The notes under the pieces were generated by a model. It had not been told where the DNA came from and ran no database searches. It was given only the letters and a program-made list of their open reading frames with translations. A program made the position numbers and the translations under genes. Positions 1 to 10,998 of a stretch of DNA of 64,000 nt are shown piece by piece (the first letter of the stretch is position 1; each line of letters begins with the position of its first letter). This stretch comes from Luscinia megarhynchos (lineage: Eukaryota; Chordata; Aves; Passeriformes; Turdidae): positions 4,121,290 through 4,185,289 of the forward strand of contig CM067589.1 of NCBI GenBank assembly GCA_034336665.1. Direction: 5' to 3'.

Positions 1-111
1 GGCTGCTGCTGCTGGTGGGTCTCACCAGCCTGTGTCACCTTTCTGCTCACTTTTCTTGCAATGTCCACCCTCCTTTGCAGGCTGCACTTCATGTTGTAAT
101 GATTCACACTT

Positions 112-230
112 GGAATCAGAGCAACACAGAATTGTTCAGGTTGGAAAAGCCCTCTAAGACCATTAAGTCCAACCCATACCCCAGCAGTGCCATGTTTACC
201 CCTAAACTGTGTAATTTAGCAGGGAGGGTC
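112..230 (-). repeat. CR1-like LINE 3' fragment
   Basis: The stretch with 'ggttggaaaagccctctaag' and 'accattaagtccaaccca' matches, from memory, the conserved 3' region of avian CR1 elements read in reverse complement. It is short and diverged. The rest of 1-612 shows no gene segment. Confidence 0.6.
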
Positions 231-612
231 TAAACACATCCTCCCAATCCCCACAGCTAACAGGAAGGATTCACAGCTGGTGTCATTCCCACTCCTGCTC
301 TCTGAGCTCCAGTTCTGCAGTTCCCAGCAGTAACCCAGACATCACTGATATTGCTTGTTGCCAACAGCTTGAACTTCATTCTGCTCCTCCTTTCGAAACA
401 AACATTAACCTGTTTTTGAGTGGACTGAAGTTTTCAACTGACTTCAGTGACAAAAATCTCAGAAATATTTTTTAGTCTTAAAAATCCCTACACCTGCATT
501 TAATTTACTTGTCACTTTTCAAATACTTCTTTTCCACAACATGGACACAATTCTAGTACACCCTGGTTAAACACACAGCCTCACACTTCTTTCCTCAGAA
601 TATTAAAATAAG

Positions 613-1198
613 CCCAAATTTCTCCACAAAGCCCCTGCCCTGCTCTTGGTGCAGATGGAGCTCAACCTTGTCTGTGCTGGCTCCCCCTTGGCTCAGAGGG
701 GACACAACTCACCTGGGGCAATGACAAGTCTGGTTCCACTCCCCCAGGTCAGCTTTCCCCAGTTTTGATCACTCACACTGTGAGACAGCTCATTACAAAA
801 TGGGCTGGGATCCATCCAGCCCTGCAGCTGCCCCTGCAAGAGGCTCCAAACACCCACCAGATTTCCAGAGATCTCCTCTGGCCTCTCTTTGCCCAAAGCC
901 CATTTCCCTGCTCACAGTTATCCCTGGGGATAACTGCCCTGGGCTGTGCTCACCAAACACACCAGAGATGGGCAGAAGCTCCCCCTGAGTGATGAGGGAA
1001 CAGTTCAGGATCCCTGCCCCAAAGACTGCTGGCACTGCAATGGCAAAAGGGAAGGCAAGAAGCCCCTGGAGGCAGCCTGGAGCAGGGTCCCTGACCCAGG
1101 GCACCTTCCCAGCAGCCCAGATTTCCAGCCCCAGGAGGCAGCTTTGCAGTGCCAGAGGAGCACTGAAAGCCTTGCTCTGCATTTCAGCTGGGCCATCA
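613..1198. repeat. Duplicated block, copy 1 (partner 21522-22089)
   Basis: This segment containing the WGSGT J is nearly repeated at 21522-22089. Similarity ends at the shared sequence 'catttcagctgggccatc', after which the copies diverge into different flanks. Confidence 0.8.
713..775 (-). CDS. TRAJ: TRAJ segment (SDQNWGKLTWGSGT)
   Basis: The J reads SDQNWGKLTWGSGT followed by RLVIAP. The usual Phe of FGxG is Trp, a tolerated variant in known TRAJ. The 12-RSS is at 776-803: heptamer CACTGTG, spacer 12, nonamer ACAAAATGG. The donor is a GTGAG immediately below 713. It is the most TRAC-proximal J seen and is duplicated at 21605. Confidence 0.88.
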
Positions 1199-1395
1199 GA
1201 GATTCTGGAACAAAAGCTCTTGATGCTGGGGCAGAGCAGAGGGCACAGGGCCATGAGGGGAAAACAAATCCAAGGGACACCTGAGGAATGGCAGGGCTGC
1301 AAACATTGTGCTTCCCAGAGCTGTGACCCTGCAGACAAGCAAGAACAAGTGAGACATAAAGCACTTCCACTTTGCAGGAATAAGGGCTTGCTCAC

Positions 1396-1452
1396 CTGGC
1401 AGCACTGAAAGCACCGTCCCCTTGCCAAAAATGACTCTGGCCGCCACATTTA
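1396..1452 (-). CDS. TRAJ: TRAJ segment (NVAARVIFGKGT)
   Basis: The J reads NVAARVIFGKGT then VLSVLP. The 12-RSS at 1453-1480 is heptamer CACCCTG, 12-bp spacer and nonamer GCAAAAACC. The donor is GTGAGC. The heptamer keeps the critical first three bases but departs from CACAGTG at later positions. A duplicate lies at 4543. Confidence 0.88.
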
Positions 1453-1649
1453 CACCCTGACACACTGCATTGCAAAAACCCCTCTGCCAGCCCTGCACTT
1501 GATCTCAAGCACAAAGCACCTGCAAATCCAGGCCCCAGCAAAGCTTCCTTGTCTTTGGATACTGCTGGGAACCAGGGAAAAAGCAGCCTTGAAGCCTTGG
1601 GATTCTCATCCTGCTCAAGGATAAGAAATTATAACAATGATTAAACACC

Positions 1650-1857
1650 TGTGAGAGATGTGATATTTTGCACAAAGCATGATTTCAAAGAGGTGTTGCC
1701 TTCTTGGACCAATGAGCTTTCTCTATTCTGTTTTGCACGAACTACCCTGTATAACTGTAGTGTTTCTTTCAATAAATCTCTCTTTTCCTTCTCCATTACA
1801 TGAGGAACTCTGTTGCATTATCCTTTCTGCATCTTTCCTACAGCCTCAAATGCAACA
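1650..1857 (+). mobile_element. Small solo-LTR-like element
   Basis: About 208 bp beginning TG and ending CA, with a TATA-like box and an AATAAA signal. Related copies lie at 4798-5006 (+) and 63770-63984 (-). The TG...CA ends, the promoter/polyA pair and the dispersed copies suggest an endogenous retroviral LTR. No internal genes are present. Confidence 0.55.
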
Positions 1858-2310
1858 CACCAGCTCCACTCTGGTGCCATTCCCTGCAACAAGGCAACAT
1901 CTATTCCCCAGCTCTTGCCTGCCAAGCAGCAGCTCCCTTTGCCTTTCCTTCTTTTCAGCCCCCAGCAGAGACAAGTCCCAGCCATGGCAAGGCTTGGCCA
2001 GGCCAGGGGAGCTGCTGCTGTGCAGGGAGCTGCTGGGCACTGCCCAGCTCTGCCTCTGGCTGGTTTCAGAGGTGCCTCTGAGAGCCGTGGCTGCCCCTGG
2101 AGCTGGGCACCCTTGGTGCAGCCCAAAGCCCGATGGCCTTGCTGAGGAAGAGGAGGGCAGGCTGGGCAGGAGGGGCCACAGCACAGATTGTGTTCCTGTG
2201 CCGGGGATGCCTGCTCCAGGCAGCTGCAGGGAAGGGCCAGGGAGGGGCAAAGGGAGGACAGGGACAGCAGGGCCCAGGGATTGCCCCAGCTGGGCAGCTC
2301 TGCTACTCAC

Positions 2311-2370
2311 TGGGCTTCACATCCAGGCGTGTCCCCGACCCCAGGATCACTTTGTAGCTCCCTGAGCTCA
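2311..2370 (-). CDS. TRAJ: TRAJ segment (SSGSYKVILGSGT)
   Basis: The J reads SSGSYKVILGSGT then RLDVKP. Leu replaces Phe in the FGxG motif. The 12-RSS at 2371-2398 is CACAGTC, spacer 12, nonamer ACAAAAACC. The donor is GTGAGT. The frame is open. Whether the Leu is tolerated structurally is uncertain; the same change is kept in the copy at 5460. Confidence 0.85.
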
Positions 2371-2920
2371 CACAGTCCTTCAGAGCCCAACAAAAACCAT
2401 CAGCTCTGCTGCCACTTCCCCTCCAGGAGCCTGCAGCAGAGCAGCAGCTGCCAACCAGCAGCAGGTCCTGGGAGCCAAGAATCCCTGCAGCCTTGGGAGG
2501 AAGAGTCTGGGGAATGCCATCTGCAGCAGGGAGGGCAGCTGGGATTGTGCTGCAAACAGGAGCATTGGGAATTCATCCTTTCCTCTGGGGAGCAAAGGAG
2601 CAGCTGCCTGGGCTGTACCAGACAGAGCCATCAGCATCCCTAGCCCCATTTCTAGAGCTCTGGCTGGCCATGGCAGGAATTGTCCATCCCTGAGCAGGAG
2701 GGCTCAGGAGCTGTGTCTGCTTGGCTGAAAGGAGAGAGCAGGGGCTGGCAGGGCTGAGGGAAGGAGGGAATCCATGGCCTTGCTGAGGCCAGGTGCCTTC
2801 TGCAGCCAGAGAAAACACAGCAAAATTCCCCAGAGATGGAACTCCTCTCCCTCCCCTTTCACTGACTCGTGCCTGCAGAGCTGTCCCACAGGTGAAGCAG
2901 GAATCAGCTTCCAAACTTAC

Positions 2921-2983
2921 TGGGATTGATTCTGAGCTGAGTTCCACCTCCAAAGGTGACCTTGTTGCCAAAACTTAGTGCCA
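2921..2983 (-). CDS. TRAJ: TRAJ segment (ALSFGNKVTFGGGT)
   Basis: The J reads ALSFGNKVTFGGGT then QLRINPS. The 12-RSS at 2984-3011 has a consensus heptamer CACAGTG and consensus nonamer ACAAAAACC. The donor is GTAAG. It resembles the J at 23486 and is missing from the copied block at 4345-5972. Confidence 0.92.
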
Positions 2984-3294
2984 CACAGTGTTTGCCTTCA
3001 CAACAAAAACCCTGCCAGTCTCCTCTCAGTCTGATTCCCTGCAGAGCTGTGCTTTGCTGCCTGGGCATTTCTTTGTCAGAGTCCCAGCTGGCATCCCTTT
3101 CAGCTCTGGCAGAGATCATCCCTGGGAGTATCTTTGTGCCCTGCAGAGAAGATGCACAGTGCTGATCCCAGCTCCTCACTCAGCACTGGGACCTTGGCCC
3201 TCAATGGAGAGATCTCCTCTTGGGCCTTGTGCAAGGAGTAGAAACATTCACAGGGCCTCCATGGAAAATCATCCCTTAGATAAGAAATTGCATT

Positions 3295-4345
3295 CTTAGA
3301 ATGAGTAATTTTGAAATATCTCACCTACTCCTGCAGACCCCCCAATTTCCTCTTCTGAGTAAACAGAGGCTATGCATGTATGCTAATCACAAACACACTC
3401 CCCAGGAGGGTTCCTCTACCTGAGGTGCTCCACAGCACAAACACATTCTCTGAATTTTCAGCACAGGAGCAGTTTCAGAGCTGTTCCACTCCCAGCAACA
3501 TGGCAAAGCAGTCAGAAGCCAATTGTTCAGAAAGTGCTCTCCTCCCCCATGCCCTCTTTCCTGCATGTTGGAAAGAAGCTTTTCCCTCTGTATTCTAAGC
3601 AAGATCTAATAACAAAACCTAAAAGATTCAGTCTGTTCTTGGTGAGGAGATACTTACTGGGCTTTACCAGCAGCCTGGTCCCACTTCCAAAGGTCAGTCT
3701 GCCTGTATTTCCTAAGTTCACACAGTCAAACCCTCCCTTACAAAAACCCCCATGCTCTAGTGCACGTTTCAGCTTCCAGGGCAGGAGAATCTATTTCTCA
3801 TCAATTCAAAACTGTGTGTAAAATGCCTCTTAGAGGCCCCTCAAAAGGAAGGGACTATTTCTACTACTACTTCTGCTCTGTCCCCTTGCAGGTTTTGTGT
3901 CAATACTTTTTACAGGTCAGCAATGATGAAGTGCACTGATTGAGGGAAGCTTTGGCATAGCCAGCAATCAACTAAGGCCCTCCCTACAGAAATCACAGAG
4001 GTGACATCTCCTTTCAAAGCTGTGCATTGGAAAGACAGACATTCCCAGGAGCTCTGCTCTCCCCAGGCCTGAAGAGTTTTGCAGGGGAAGATGTGACTGG
4101 GGACAATACCTGGCAAGGACACTTGGCTCAGCATTTCACATAAGCAGGACATCTGCAGGCTTTTCTATTTCTGTTCATAAATATTAGATCACATTTTTAA
4201 TAGGACAAGTTTATCAATCTGTGTCTCTCTCCTCAACCTCCCCTCTGCTTCTTTGCACTCATGGACTATCAGCATGGCATTACCATGCCCAGGGCACATT
4301 GTCTAAAGAGCAAATCCTCCCTCCTGGAAATGCTTCCAGGCACTA
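3295..4345. repeat. Displaced partial copy of the 2-kb J unit
   Basis: Sequence from the exon-proximal 'gagtaaacagaggctatgc' onward matches the third-J part of the 24.4-32.1 kb tandem units (for example 25170-26120), 20 kb away. At about 4345 it switches to the block also found at 1197. Confidence 0.8.
3658..3720 (-). CDS. TRAJ: TRAJ segment (NLGNTGRLTFGSGT)
   Basis: The J reads NLGNTGRLTFGSGT then RLLVKPS. It is a fifth member of the family at 25469, 27513, 29540 and 31583. The 12-RSS at 3721-3748 is CACAGTC, spacer 12, ACAAAAACC. The donor is GTAAG. Confidence 0.92.
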
Positions 4346-4542
4346 GAGGTTCTGGAAAAAAGGTCCTTGATGCTGGGACAGAGCAGAGGGCAGGGGGCCA
4401 CGTGAGGAAAGCAAATCCAAGGGACACCTGAGGAATGGCAGGGCTGCAAACATTGTGCTTCCCCGAGCTGTGCCCCTGCAGACAAGCAAGAACAAGTGAG
4501 AAATGAAGCAATTCCACTTTGCAGGAATAAGGGCTTGCTCAC

Positions 4543-4599
4543 CTGGCAGCACTGAAAGCACCGTCCCCTTGCCAAAAATGACTCTGGCTGCCACATTTA
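4543..4599 (-). CDS. TRAJ: TRAJ segment (NVAARVIFGKGT), duplicate
   Basis: This encodes the same residues as the J at 1396. The 12-RSS at 4600-4627 has heptamer CACCCTG and nonamer GCAAAAACC. The donor is intact. Confidence 0.88.
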
Positions 4600-4797
4600 C
4601 ACCCTGACACACTGCATTGCAAAAACCCCTCTGCCAGCCCTGCACTTGATCTCAAGCACAAAGCACCTGCAAGTCCAGGCCCCAGCAAAGCTTCCTTGTC
4701 TTTGGATACTGCTGGGAACCAGGGAAAAAGCAGCCTTGAAGCCTTGGGATTCTCAGCCTGCTCAAGGATAAGAAATTATAACAATGATTAAACACAT

Positions 4798-5006
4798 ATG
4801 AGAGATGCGATACTTTGCACAAAGCATGATTTCAAAGAGGTGTTGCCTTATTGGAACAATGAGTCTTTCTCTACTCTGTTTTGTATTAACTACCCTATAT
4901 AACTGTAGTGTTTCTTTAAAGAAAGCTGTCTTTTCCTTCTCCATTACACGAAGGAACTGTGTTGCATTATCCTTTTTGCATCTTTCCCAGAGCCTCAAAT
5001 GCAACA
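4798..5006 (+). mobile_element. Small solo-LTR-like element, second copy
   Basis: Same element at the same relative place as 1650-1857, between the duplicated J segments. The insertion therefore came before the block duplication. Confidence 0.5.
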
Positions 5007-5459
5007 CACCAGCTCCACTCTGGTGCCATTCCCTGCAACAAGGCAACATCTATTCCCCAGCTCTTGCCTGCCAAGCAGCAGCTCCCTTTGCCTTTCCTTC
5101 ATTCAGCCCCCAGCAGAGACAAGTCCCAGCCATGGCAAGGCTTGGCCAGAGCCAGGAGAGCTGCTGCTGTGCAGGGAGCTGCTGGGCACTGCCCAGCTCT
5201 GCCTCTGGCTGGTTTCAGAGGTGCCTCTGAGAGCCGTGGCTGCCCCTGGAGCTGGGCACCCTTGGTGCAGCCCAAAGCCCGATGGCCTTGCTGAGGAAGA
5301 GGAGGGCAGGCTGGGCAGGAGGGGCCACAGCACAGATTGTGTTCCTGTGCCGGGGATGCCTGCTCCAGGCAGCTGCAGGGAAGGGCCAGGGAGGGGCAAA
5401 GGGAGGACAGGGACAGCAGGGCCCAGGGATTGCCCCAGCTGGGCAGCTCTGCTACTCAC

Positions 5460-5519
5460 TGGGCTTCACATCCAGGCGTGTCCCCGACCCCAGGATCACT
5501 TTGTAGCTCCCTGAGCTCA
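5460..5519 (-). CDS. TRAJ: TRAJ segment (SSGSYKVILGSGT), duplicate
   Basis: A duplicate of the J at 2311, again with Leu in place of the motif Phe. The 12-RSS at 5520-5547 is CACAGTC/ACAAAAACC. The donor is GTGAGT. Confidence 0.85.
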
Positions 5520-6602
5520 CACAGTCCTTCAGAGCCCAACAAAAACCATCAGCTCTGCTGCCACTTCCCCTCCAGGAGCCTGCAGCAGAGCAGCTGCTGC
5601 CAACCAGCAGCAGGTCCTGGGAGCCAAGAATCCCTGCAGCCTTGGAAGGAAGAGTCTGGGGAATGCCATCTGCAGCAGGGAGGGCAGCTGGGATTGTGCT
5701 GCAAACAGGAGCATTGGGAATTCATCCTTTCCTCTGGGGAGCAAAGGAGCAGCTGCCTGGGCTGACAGAGCCATCAGCATCCCAGCCCCTTTTCCAGAGC
5801 TCTGGCTGGCCATGGCAGGAATTGTCCATCCCTGAGCAGGAGGGATCAGGAGCTGTGTCTGCTTGGCTGAAAGGAGAGAGCAGGGGCTGGCAGGGCTGAG
5901 GGAAGGAGGAAATCCATGGCCTTGCTGAGGCCAGGTCCCTTTTGCAGCCAGAGAAAACACAGCAAAATTCCCCACAGAGGGAACCCATGCCCTTCAGCAT
6001 GTCCTTCCCAACGCTGCCTGTCCTCACCCTCCCTGCACACTCACTCCAACTCCATCCCGTGAACACGAGTTCCCAACACAGCTCAGGAGGATTTAACTAG
6101 AGCAGTGAAGGCAACTTCCCTGTCCTCACTCCTCTGGGCTGCCTTTCATCCCAGTTTTCCAATCCACTGGCTGTCCATGGGATCCCAATGAAAGCTCTGT
6201 TCCCTTTCCACAGGGAAAGGGTTCCTTTCTCTGCACAGGATCATTTTGGACACACTGAATCACCAAATGTCCCTGTCAGCCCTGCAAATGCCTTTGGACA
6301 AAGCCCTTGCACAGCTGTCAGATCCAACAGGCTCAAAGGCACTGCTGGTGCCCAGAACAAGGGCAAATCCACTCCTGAACCCTTCTGTCAAGCACCGTTC
6401 CTTGTGCCAGTGGGAGTTTTGCTGAATTTCCACCATCTCAGAAACTCCTCAGAAGGTTCCCATCAGCAGCAAGAAATGCAGGAGCATCTCTGCTCTCCTT
6501 CCAATGTGCTCTGCCATTCCCCAAACACCAGAGTGCAGATGGTGCTGCAGGGGACAGGGAAGGGTTTTTGAGAAAGGAGACACAAGAAGGCTGAGCACTC
6601 AC

Positions 6603-6661
6603 TGGGCTGGATGGACAGCCTGGTCCCTGAGCCAAAGGTCACCTTCTGGTAGCCAAAATCA
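6603..6661 (-). CDS. TRAJ: TRAJ family A segment (DFGYQKVTFGSGT)
   Basis: The J reads DFGYQKVTFGSGT then RLSIQPS. The 12-RSS at 6662-6689 is CACAGCA, spacer TTTCCTGCCCTA, nonamer ACAAAAAGC, the signature of family A. The donor is GTGAG. Confidence 0.92.
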
Positions 6662-7114
6662 CACAGCATTTCCTGCCCTAACAAAAAGCCCAAGGAGCCT
6701 CTGGGCTGCTGAAGATCCTCCTCAGAACCACCAGGAGCCCCTGGACTTTGCAGTGAGCCCTGGCACAGGAGGCCCTGCCAGGACATTCCCAGATGGGATC
6801 CCTGCCCCAAAGCCCTGCCCTGCTGGGATGGCAGGAGAGAGGGGAAGAGCAGAGCAGGGGCTGTGGGCACAGCACGTGGGGAAGTCCTGCTCCCAGAGGG
6901 GCCAGGTGTCCATCTGCCCTTGGGGCTGTCTGCAGCTGCCACCCTGCACCAGATGCACAGACAATCCCAGGAGGATTGGAGGAATTTAAATCAGCAAGGT
7001 GCATTTCACCCAGCTGATTCCTTGGCTTCCCAGGCCATGGTGCTGGAAGCCCTTGTGCTGGTCAAACCCAAACCCACCAGAAATGAGGTAAATACACAAA
7101 AACCTGTTTCTTAC

Positions 7115-7171
7115 TTGGGTTCACGAGCAGCTTTGTCCCTTTGCCAAAGGTGACTGTGTAGGCAGCAGTCA
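7115..7171 (-). CDS. TRAJ: TRAJ family B segment (TAAYTVTFGKGT)
   Basis: The J reads TAAYTVTFGKGT then KLLVNPS. The 12-RSS at 7172-7199 has consensus heptamer CACAGTG, spacer AGAAAGGAGCCA and consensus nonamer ACAAAAACC. The donor is GTAAG. It lies 512 bp upstream of a family A J, the fixed pairing seen across the array. Confidence 0.92.
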
Positions 7172-8101
7172 CACAGTGAGAAAGGAGCCAACAAAAACCA
7201 CCCTTGAGGCTGTTGGTGACACATCCACAAATACAGCTTGTGTGAGCCAGTCACTGCAAACTGATCCAAAAATGCAGCACTGGCTTCATGGGAAGATGGG
7301 GCTGTGGCTATTTCAGTGCCTAATCCAGCTTTTACTTGTGCAGGGGCTGCTCTGCAGCCTGGGATTTTCAGAGGACGAAAAAATACACCAGGCAGTCTTT
7401 CAAGCCTGTCTAGAGCAGTCATTACACCACAGAATTATGCTCATAGAATATCTACCTACAATTATTCAAGGATTAACAAATTAAAACAAAAACGAACTCC
7501 AAAGGAAAGGGAGGTAATTTCCCTAGATTTTAAAGCAAGGAAATAAGATTCTGTTCCTTCTAGGATTCTCCAAGCACTTGCATACATTCAAAATCATGAA
7601 TATCCATGGAATTTTCCAACACACAGAGAAACTACATTGAAGATTTCATCCCAGTTTCCCAAGCCGCTGGCTGTCCATGGGATCCCACTGAAAGCTCAGT
7701 TCCCTTTCCACAGGGAAAGGGTGGCTTTCTGTGCACAGGATCATTTTGGACACACTGAATCACCAAATGTCCCTGTCAGCCCTGCAAATGCCTTTGGACA
7801 AAGCCCTTGCACAGCTGTCAGATCCAACAGGCTCAAAGGCACTGCTGGTGCCCAGAACAAGGGCAAATCCACTCCTGAACCCTTCTGTCAAGCACAGTTC
7901 CTTGTGCCAGTGGGAATTTTGCTGAATTTCCACCATCTCAGAATCTCCTCAGAAGGTTCCCATCAGCAGCAAGAAATGCAGGAGCATCTCTGCTCTCCTT
8001 CCAATGTGCTCTGCCATTCCCCAAACACCAGAGTGCACATGGTGCTGCAGGGGAAAGGGAAGGGTTTTTATAGAGGGTAAACAAGAAGGCTGAACACTCA
8101 C

Positions 8102-8160
8102 TGGGCTGGATGGACAGCCTGGTCCCTGAGCCAAAGGTCAGCTTGGTGTAGCTGTTGTCA
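8102..8160 (-). CDS. TRAJ: TRAJ family A' segment (DNSYTKLTFGSGT)
   Basis: The J reads DNSYTKLTFGSGT then RLSIQPS. The 12-RSS at 8161-8188 is CACAGCA/ACAAAAAGC. It is followed (higher coordinates) by a GC-rich spacer of about 0.8 kb that recurs only beside A' members at 13465 and 17360. Confidence 0.92.
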
Positions 8161-8189
8161 CACAGCATTTCCTGCCCTAACAAAAAGCC

Positions 8190-8990
8190 CAAGGAGCCTC
8201 CCCAGAGCAGCTCCTCTCCCCCAGCCCTGCCTGAGGGACATTTGGCTCTCCCAGGAGAGGTGGGGTGAAGAAGGGAAAGGCAAGGGAAATCAGGCATTGC
8301 TGAGCTGTGACAAACTCCTGCCCCACAGCCCAGGCTCAGCCAGAGCTGCCCACAAGGGCCTGGAGCCCCTGCAGGAGCAGCCAGGGCTGCTCAGGGCACA
8401 AGCTCTTGGCAGCAGCTCCCACATTTCTGGGTCTTTGGGCTTTCCCTCCTTGCCAATGACACCTTTCTGCCTGCAGCCCTCCTCCCACAGCAGCTCACAG
8501 TTTTCCATGGCCACAGAGAGGACACAGGGCTCTCTGTGCCTGCAGAAAGGCTTCCCAGCATTCACACCCCACAGTATTGCCTTGCACATTTCTGCATTGC
8601 CCTCCTGGGCTAAAAGGGGATTCTGGCAGGAGACACGAGGTCTCAGAGCTGCCTTTGTCCCAGCTCCAAGGGAGGAGCTGATGCCATGGAATCCCAGCAC
8701 AAAAGGCAGCCAGCAGTGCTCCCCTGTGCCCTGGGCACGGCAGCCTTTGGGGAGGGGACAAGGACCGTGCCAGCAGGGCACAGGGGACACTTTTGCAGTG
8801 CTCCCTCAGAGTCCAGGGTGAGATTCCCTCTGTGCCAGCACAGCCCCTGCAGAGCACACGAGGGCAGCTCCAGCCTGGGCTGGCACTGAAGGGGTTCCAG
8901 GTGTGCAGAGCAGCAAGGAAAGGAGCAGGGTGAAAGCATTGCCAGGGCAGGGCAGGGATTTGGGAGCTGCCAGGAGAGCTGAGCACTCAC
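8190..8990. repeat. GC-rich spacer of the higher-order repeat
   Basis: About 0.8 kb without a J segment, nearly repeated at 13552-14364 and 17447-18258. It has long open frames on both strands. These follow base composition and copying, with no start context or domain I recognise, so I call it spacer. Confidence 0.75.
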
Positions 8991-9049
8991 TGGGCTGGAT
9001 GGACAGTCTGGTCCCTGAGCCAAAGGTCACCTTCTCGTAGCCAGAATCA
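8991..9049 (-). CDS. TRAJ: TRAJ family A segment (DSGYEKVTFGSGT)
   Basis: The J reads DSGYEKVTFGSGT then RLSIQPS. The 12-RSS at 9050-9077 is CACAGCA/ACAAAAAGC. The same amino acids occur at 14365 in the next higher-order copy. Confidence 0.92.
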
Positions 9050-9502
9050 CACAGCATTTCCTGCCCTAACAAAAAGCCCAAGGAGCCTCTGGGCTGCTGA
9101 AGATCCTCCTCAGAACCACCAGGAGCCCCTGGACTTTGCAGTGAGCCCTGGCACAGGAGGCCCTGCCAGGACATTCCCAGATGGGATCCCTGCCCCAAAG
9201 CCCTGCCCTGCTGGGATGGCAGGAGAGAGGGGAAGAGCAGAGCAGGGGCTGTGGGCACAGCACGTGGGGAAGTCCTGCTAACAGAGGGGCCAGGTGTCCA
9301 TCTGCCCTTGGGGCTGTCTGCAGCTGCCACCCTGCACCAGATGCACAGACAATCCCAGGAGGATTGGAGGAATTTAAATCAGCAAGGTGCATTTCACCCA
9401 GCTGATTCCTTGGCTTCCCAGGCCATGGTGCTGAAAGCCCTTGTGCTGGTCAAACCCAAACCCACCAGAAATGAGGTAAATACACAAAAACCTGTTTCTT
9501 AC

Positions 9503-9559
9503 TTGGGTTCACGAGCAGCTTTGTCCCTTTGCCAAAGGTGACTTTGTAGCCAGCAGTCA
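9503..9559 (-). CDS. TRAJ: TRAJ family B segment (TAGYKVTFGKGT)
   Basis: The J reads TAGYKVTFGKGT then KLLVNPS. The 12-RSS at 9560-9587 is CACAGTG/ACAAAAACC. The donor is GTAAG. Confidence 0.92.
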
Positions 9560-10486
9560 CACAGTGAGAAAGGAGCCAACAAAAACCACCCTTGAGGCTG
9601 TTGGTGACACATCCACAAATACAGCGTGTGTGAGCCAGTCACAGCAAAATGATCCAAAAATGCAGCACTGGCTTCATGGGAAGATGGGGCTGTGGCTATT
9701 TCAGTGCCTAATCCAGCTTTTACTTCTGCAGGAGCTGCTCTGCAGTCTGGGATTTTCAGAGAAAGAAGAGAAACCAGGAAGACTTTGAAGCCTGTCTCGA
9801 GCAGTTCTTACACCACAGAATTATGCTCAAAGATTATCAACCTAAAATAATTCTTGTATTAAAAACATAAAAACAAAACCAAACTCCAAAGGAAAGGGAG
9901 GTAATTTCCCTAGATTTTAAAGCAAAGAAAACAGGTTGTGTTCCCTCTAGGTGTCTCCAAGCACTTGCACACTTTCTAATCATGAAATATCCAGGAAATT
10001 TTCCAACACACAGAGAAACTACACTGAAGATTTCACACCTATTTCCCAAGTAACTGGCTGTCCATGGGATCCCACTGAAAGCTCTGTTCCCATTCCACAG
10101 GAAAGTGTGACATTCTGTGCACTGGACCATTTGGACACACTTAATCACCAAATGTCCCTGTCAGCCCTGCAAATGCCTTTGGACAAAGCCCTTGCACAGC
10201 TGTCAGATCCAACAGGCTCAAAGGCACTGCTGGTACCCAGGACAAGGGCAAATCCACTCCTGAACCCTTCTGTCAAGCACAGTTCCTTGTGCCAGTGGGA
10301 GTTTTGCTGAATTTCCACCATCTCAGAATCTCCTCAGAAGGTTCCCATCAGCAGCAAGAAATGCAGGAGCATCTCTGCTCTCCTTCCAATGTGCTCTGCC
10401 ATTCCCCAAACACCAGAGTGCACATGGTGCTGCAGGGGACAGGGAAGGGTTTTTATAGAGGGTAAACAAGAAGGCTGAACACTCAC

Positions 10487-10545
10487 TGGGCTGGATGGAC
10501 AGTCTGGTCCCTGAACCAAAGGTCAGCTTGCTGTAGCTGTTGTCA
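10487..10545 (-). CDS. TRAJ: TRAJ family A segment (DNSYSKLTFGSGT)
   Basis: The J reads DNSYSKLTFGSGT then RLSIQPS. The 12-RSS at 10546-10573 is CACAGCA/ACAAAAAGC. It has an SY-type variable half but sits in the position of an ordinary A segment without the GC-rich spacer, which suggests sequence exchange between positions. Confidence 0.92.
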
Positions 10546-10998
10546 CACAGCATTTCCTGCCCTAACAAAAAGCCCAAGGAGCCTCTGGGCTGCTGAAGAT
10601 CCTCCTCAGAACCACCAGGAGCCCCTGGACTTTGCAGTGAGCCCTGGCAAAGGAGGCCCTGCCAGGACATTCCCAGATGGGATCCCTGCCCCAAAGCCCT
10701 GCCCTGCTGGGATGGCAGGAGAGAGGGGAAGAGCAGAGCAGGGGCTGTGGGCACAGCACGTGGGGAAGTCCTGCTCCCAGAGGGGCCAGGTGTCCATCTG
10801 CCCTTGGGGCTGTCTGCAGCTGCCACCCTGCACCAGATGCACAGACAATCCCAGGAGGATTGGAGGAATTTAAATCAGCAAGGTGCATTTCACCCAGCTG
10901 ATTCCTTGGCTTCCCAGGCCATGGTGCTGAAAGCCCTTGTGCTGGTCAAACCCAAACCCACCAGAAATGAGGTAAATACACAGAAACATGATTCTTAC

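Larger units (their letters stand above)
1197..2842. repeat. Duplicated two-J block, copy 1 (partner 4345-5972)
   Basis: This block carries the J segments at 1396 and 2311 and a small LTR-like insert. A close copy in the same order and orientation lies at 4345-5972. The copy lacks the next J (2921). Confidence 0.85.
4345..5972. repeat. Duplicated two-J block, copy 2
   Basis: A close copy of 1197-2842. The right edge falls inside the region that in copy 1 leads to the J at 2921, so that J was not copied or was lost. Confidence 0.85.

Noticed and set aside
1..612. Search for TRAC exon 1 at the left edge
   Set aside because: No Ig C-domain pattern or acceptor found; TRAC must lie outside the window.
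793..1449. A 218-codon open frame on the minus strand overlapping two J segments
   Set aside because: It runs through RSSs, donors and spacer, and its J-homologous parts lie in other frames. It is chance openness in GC-rich DNA.
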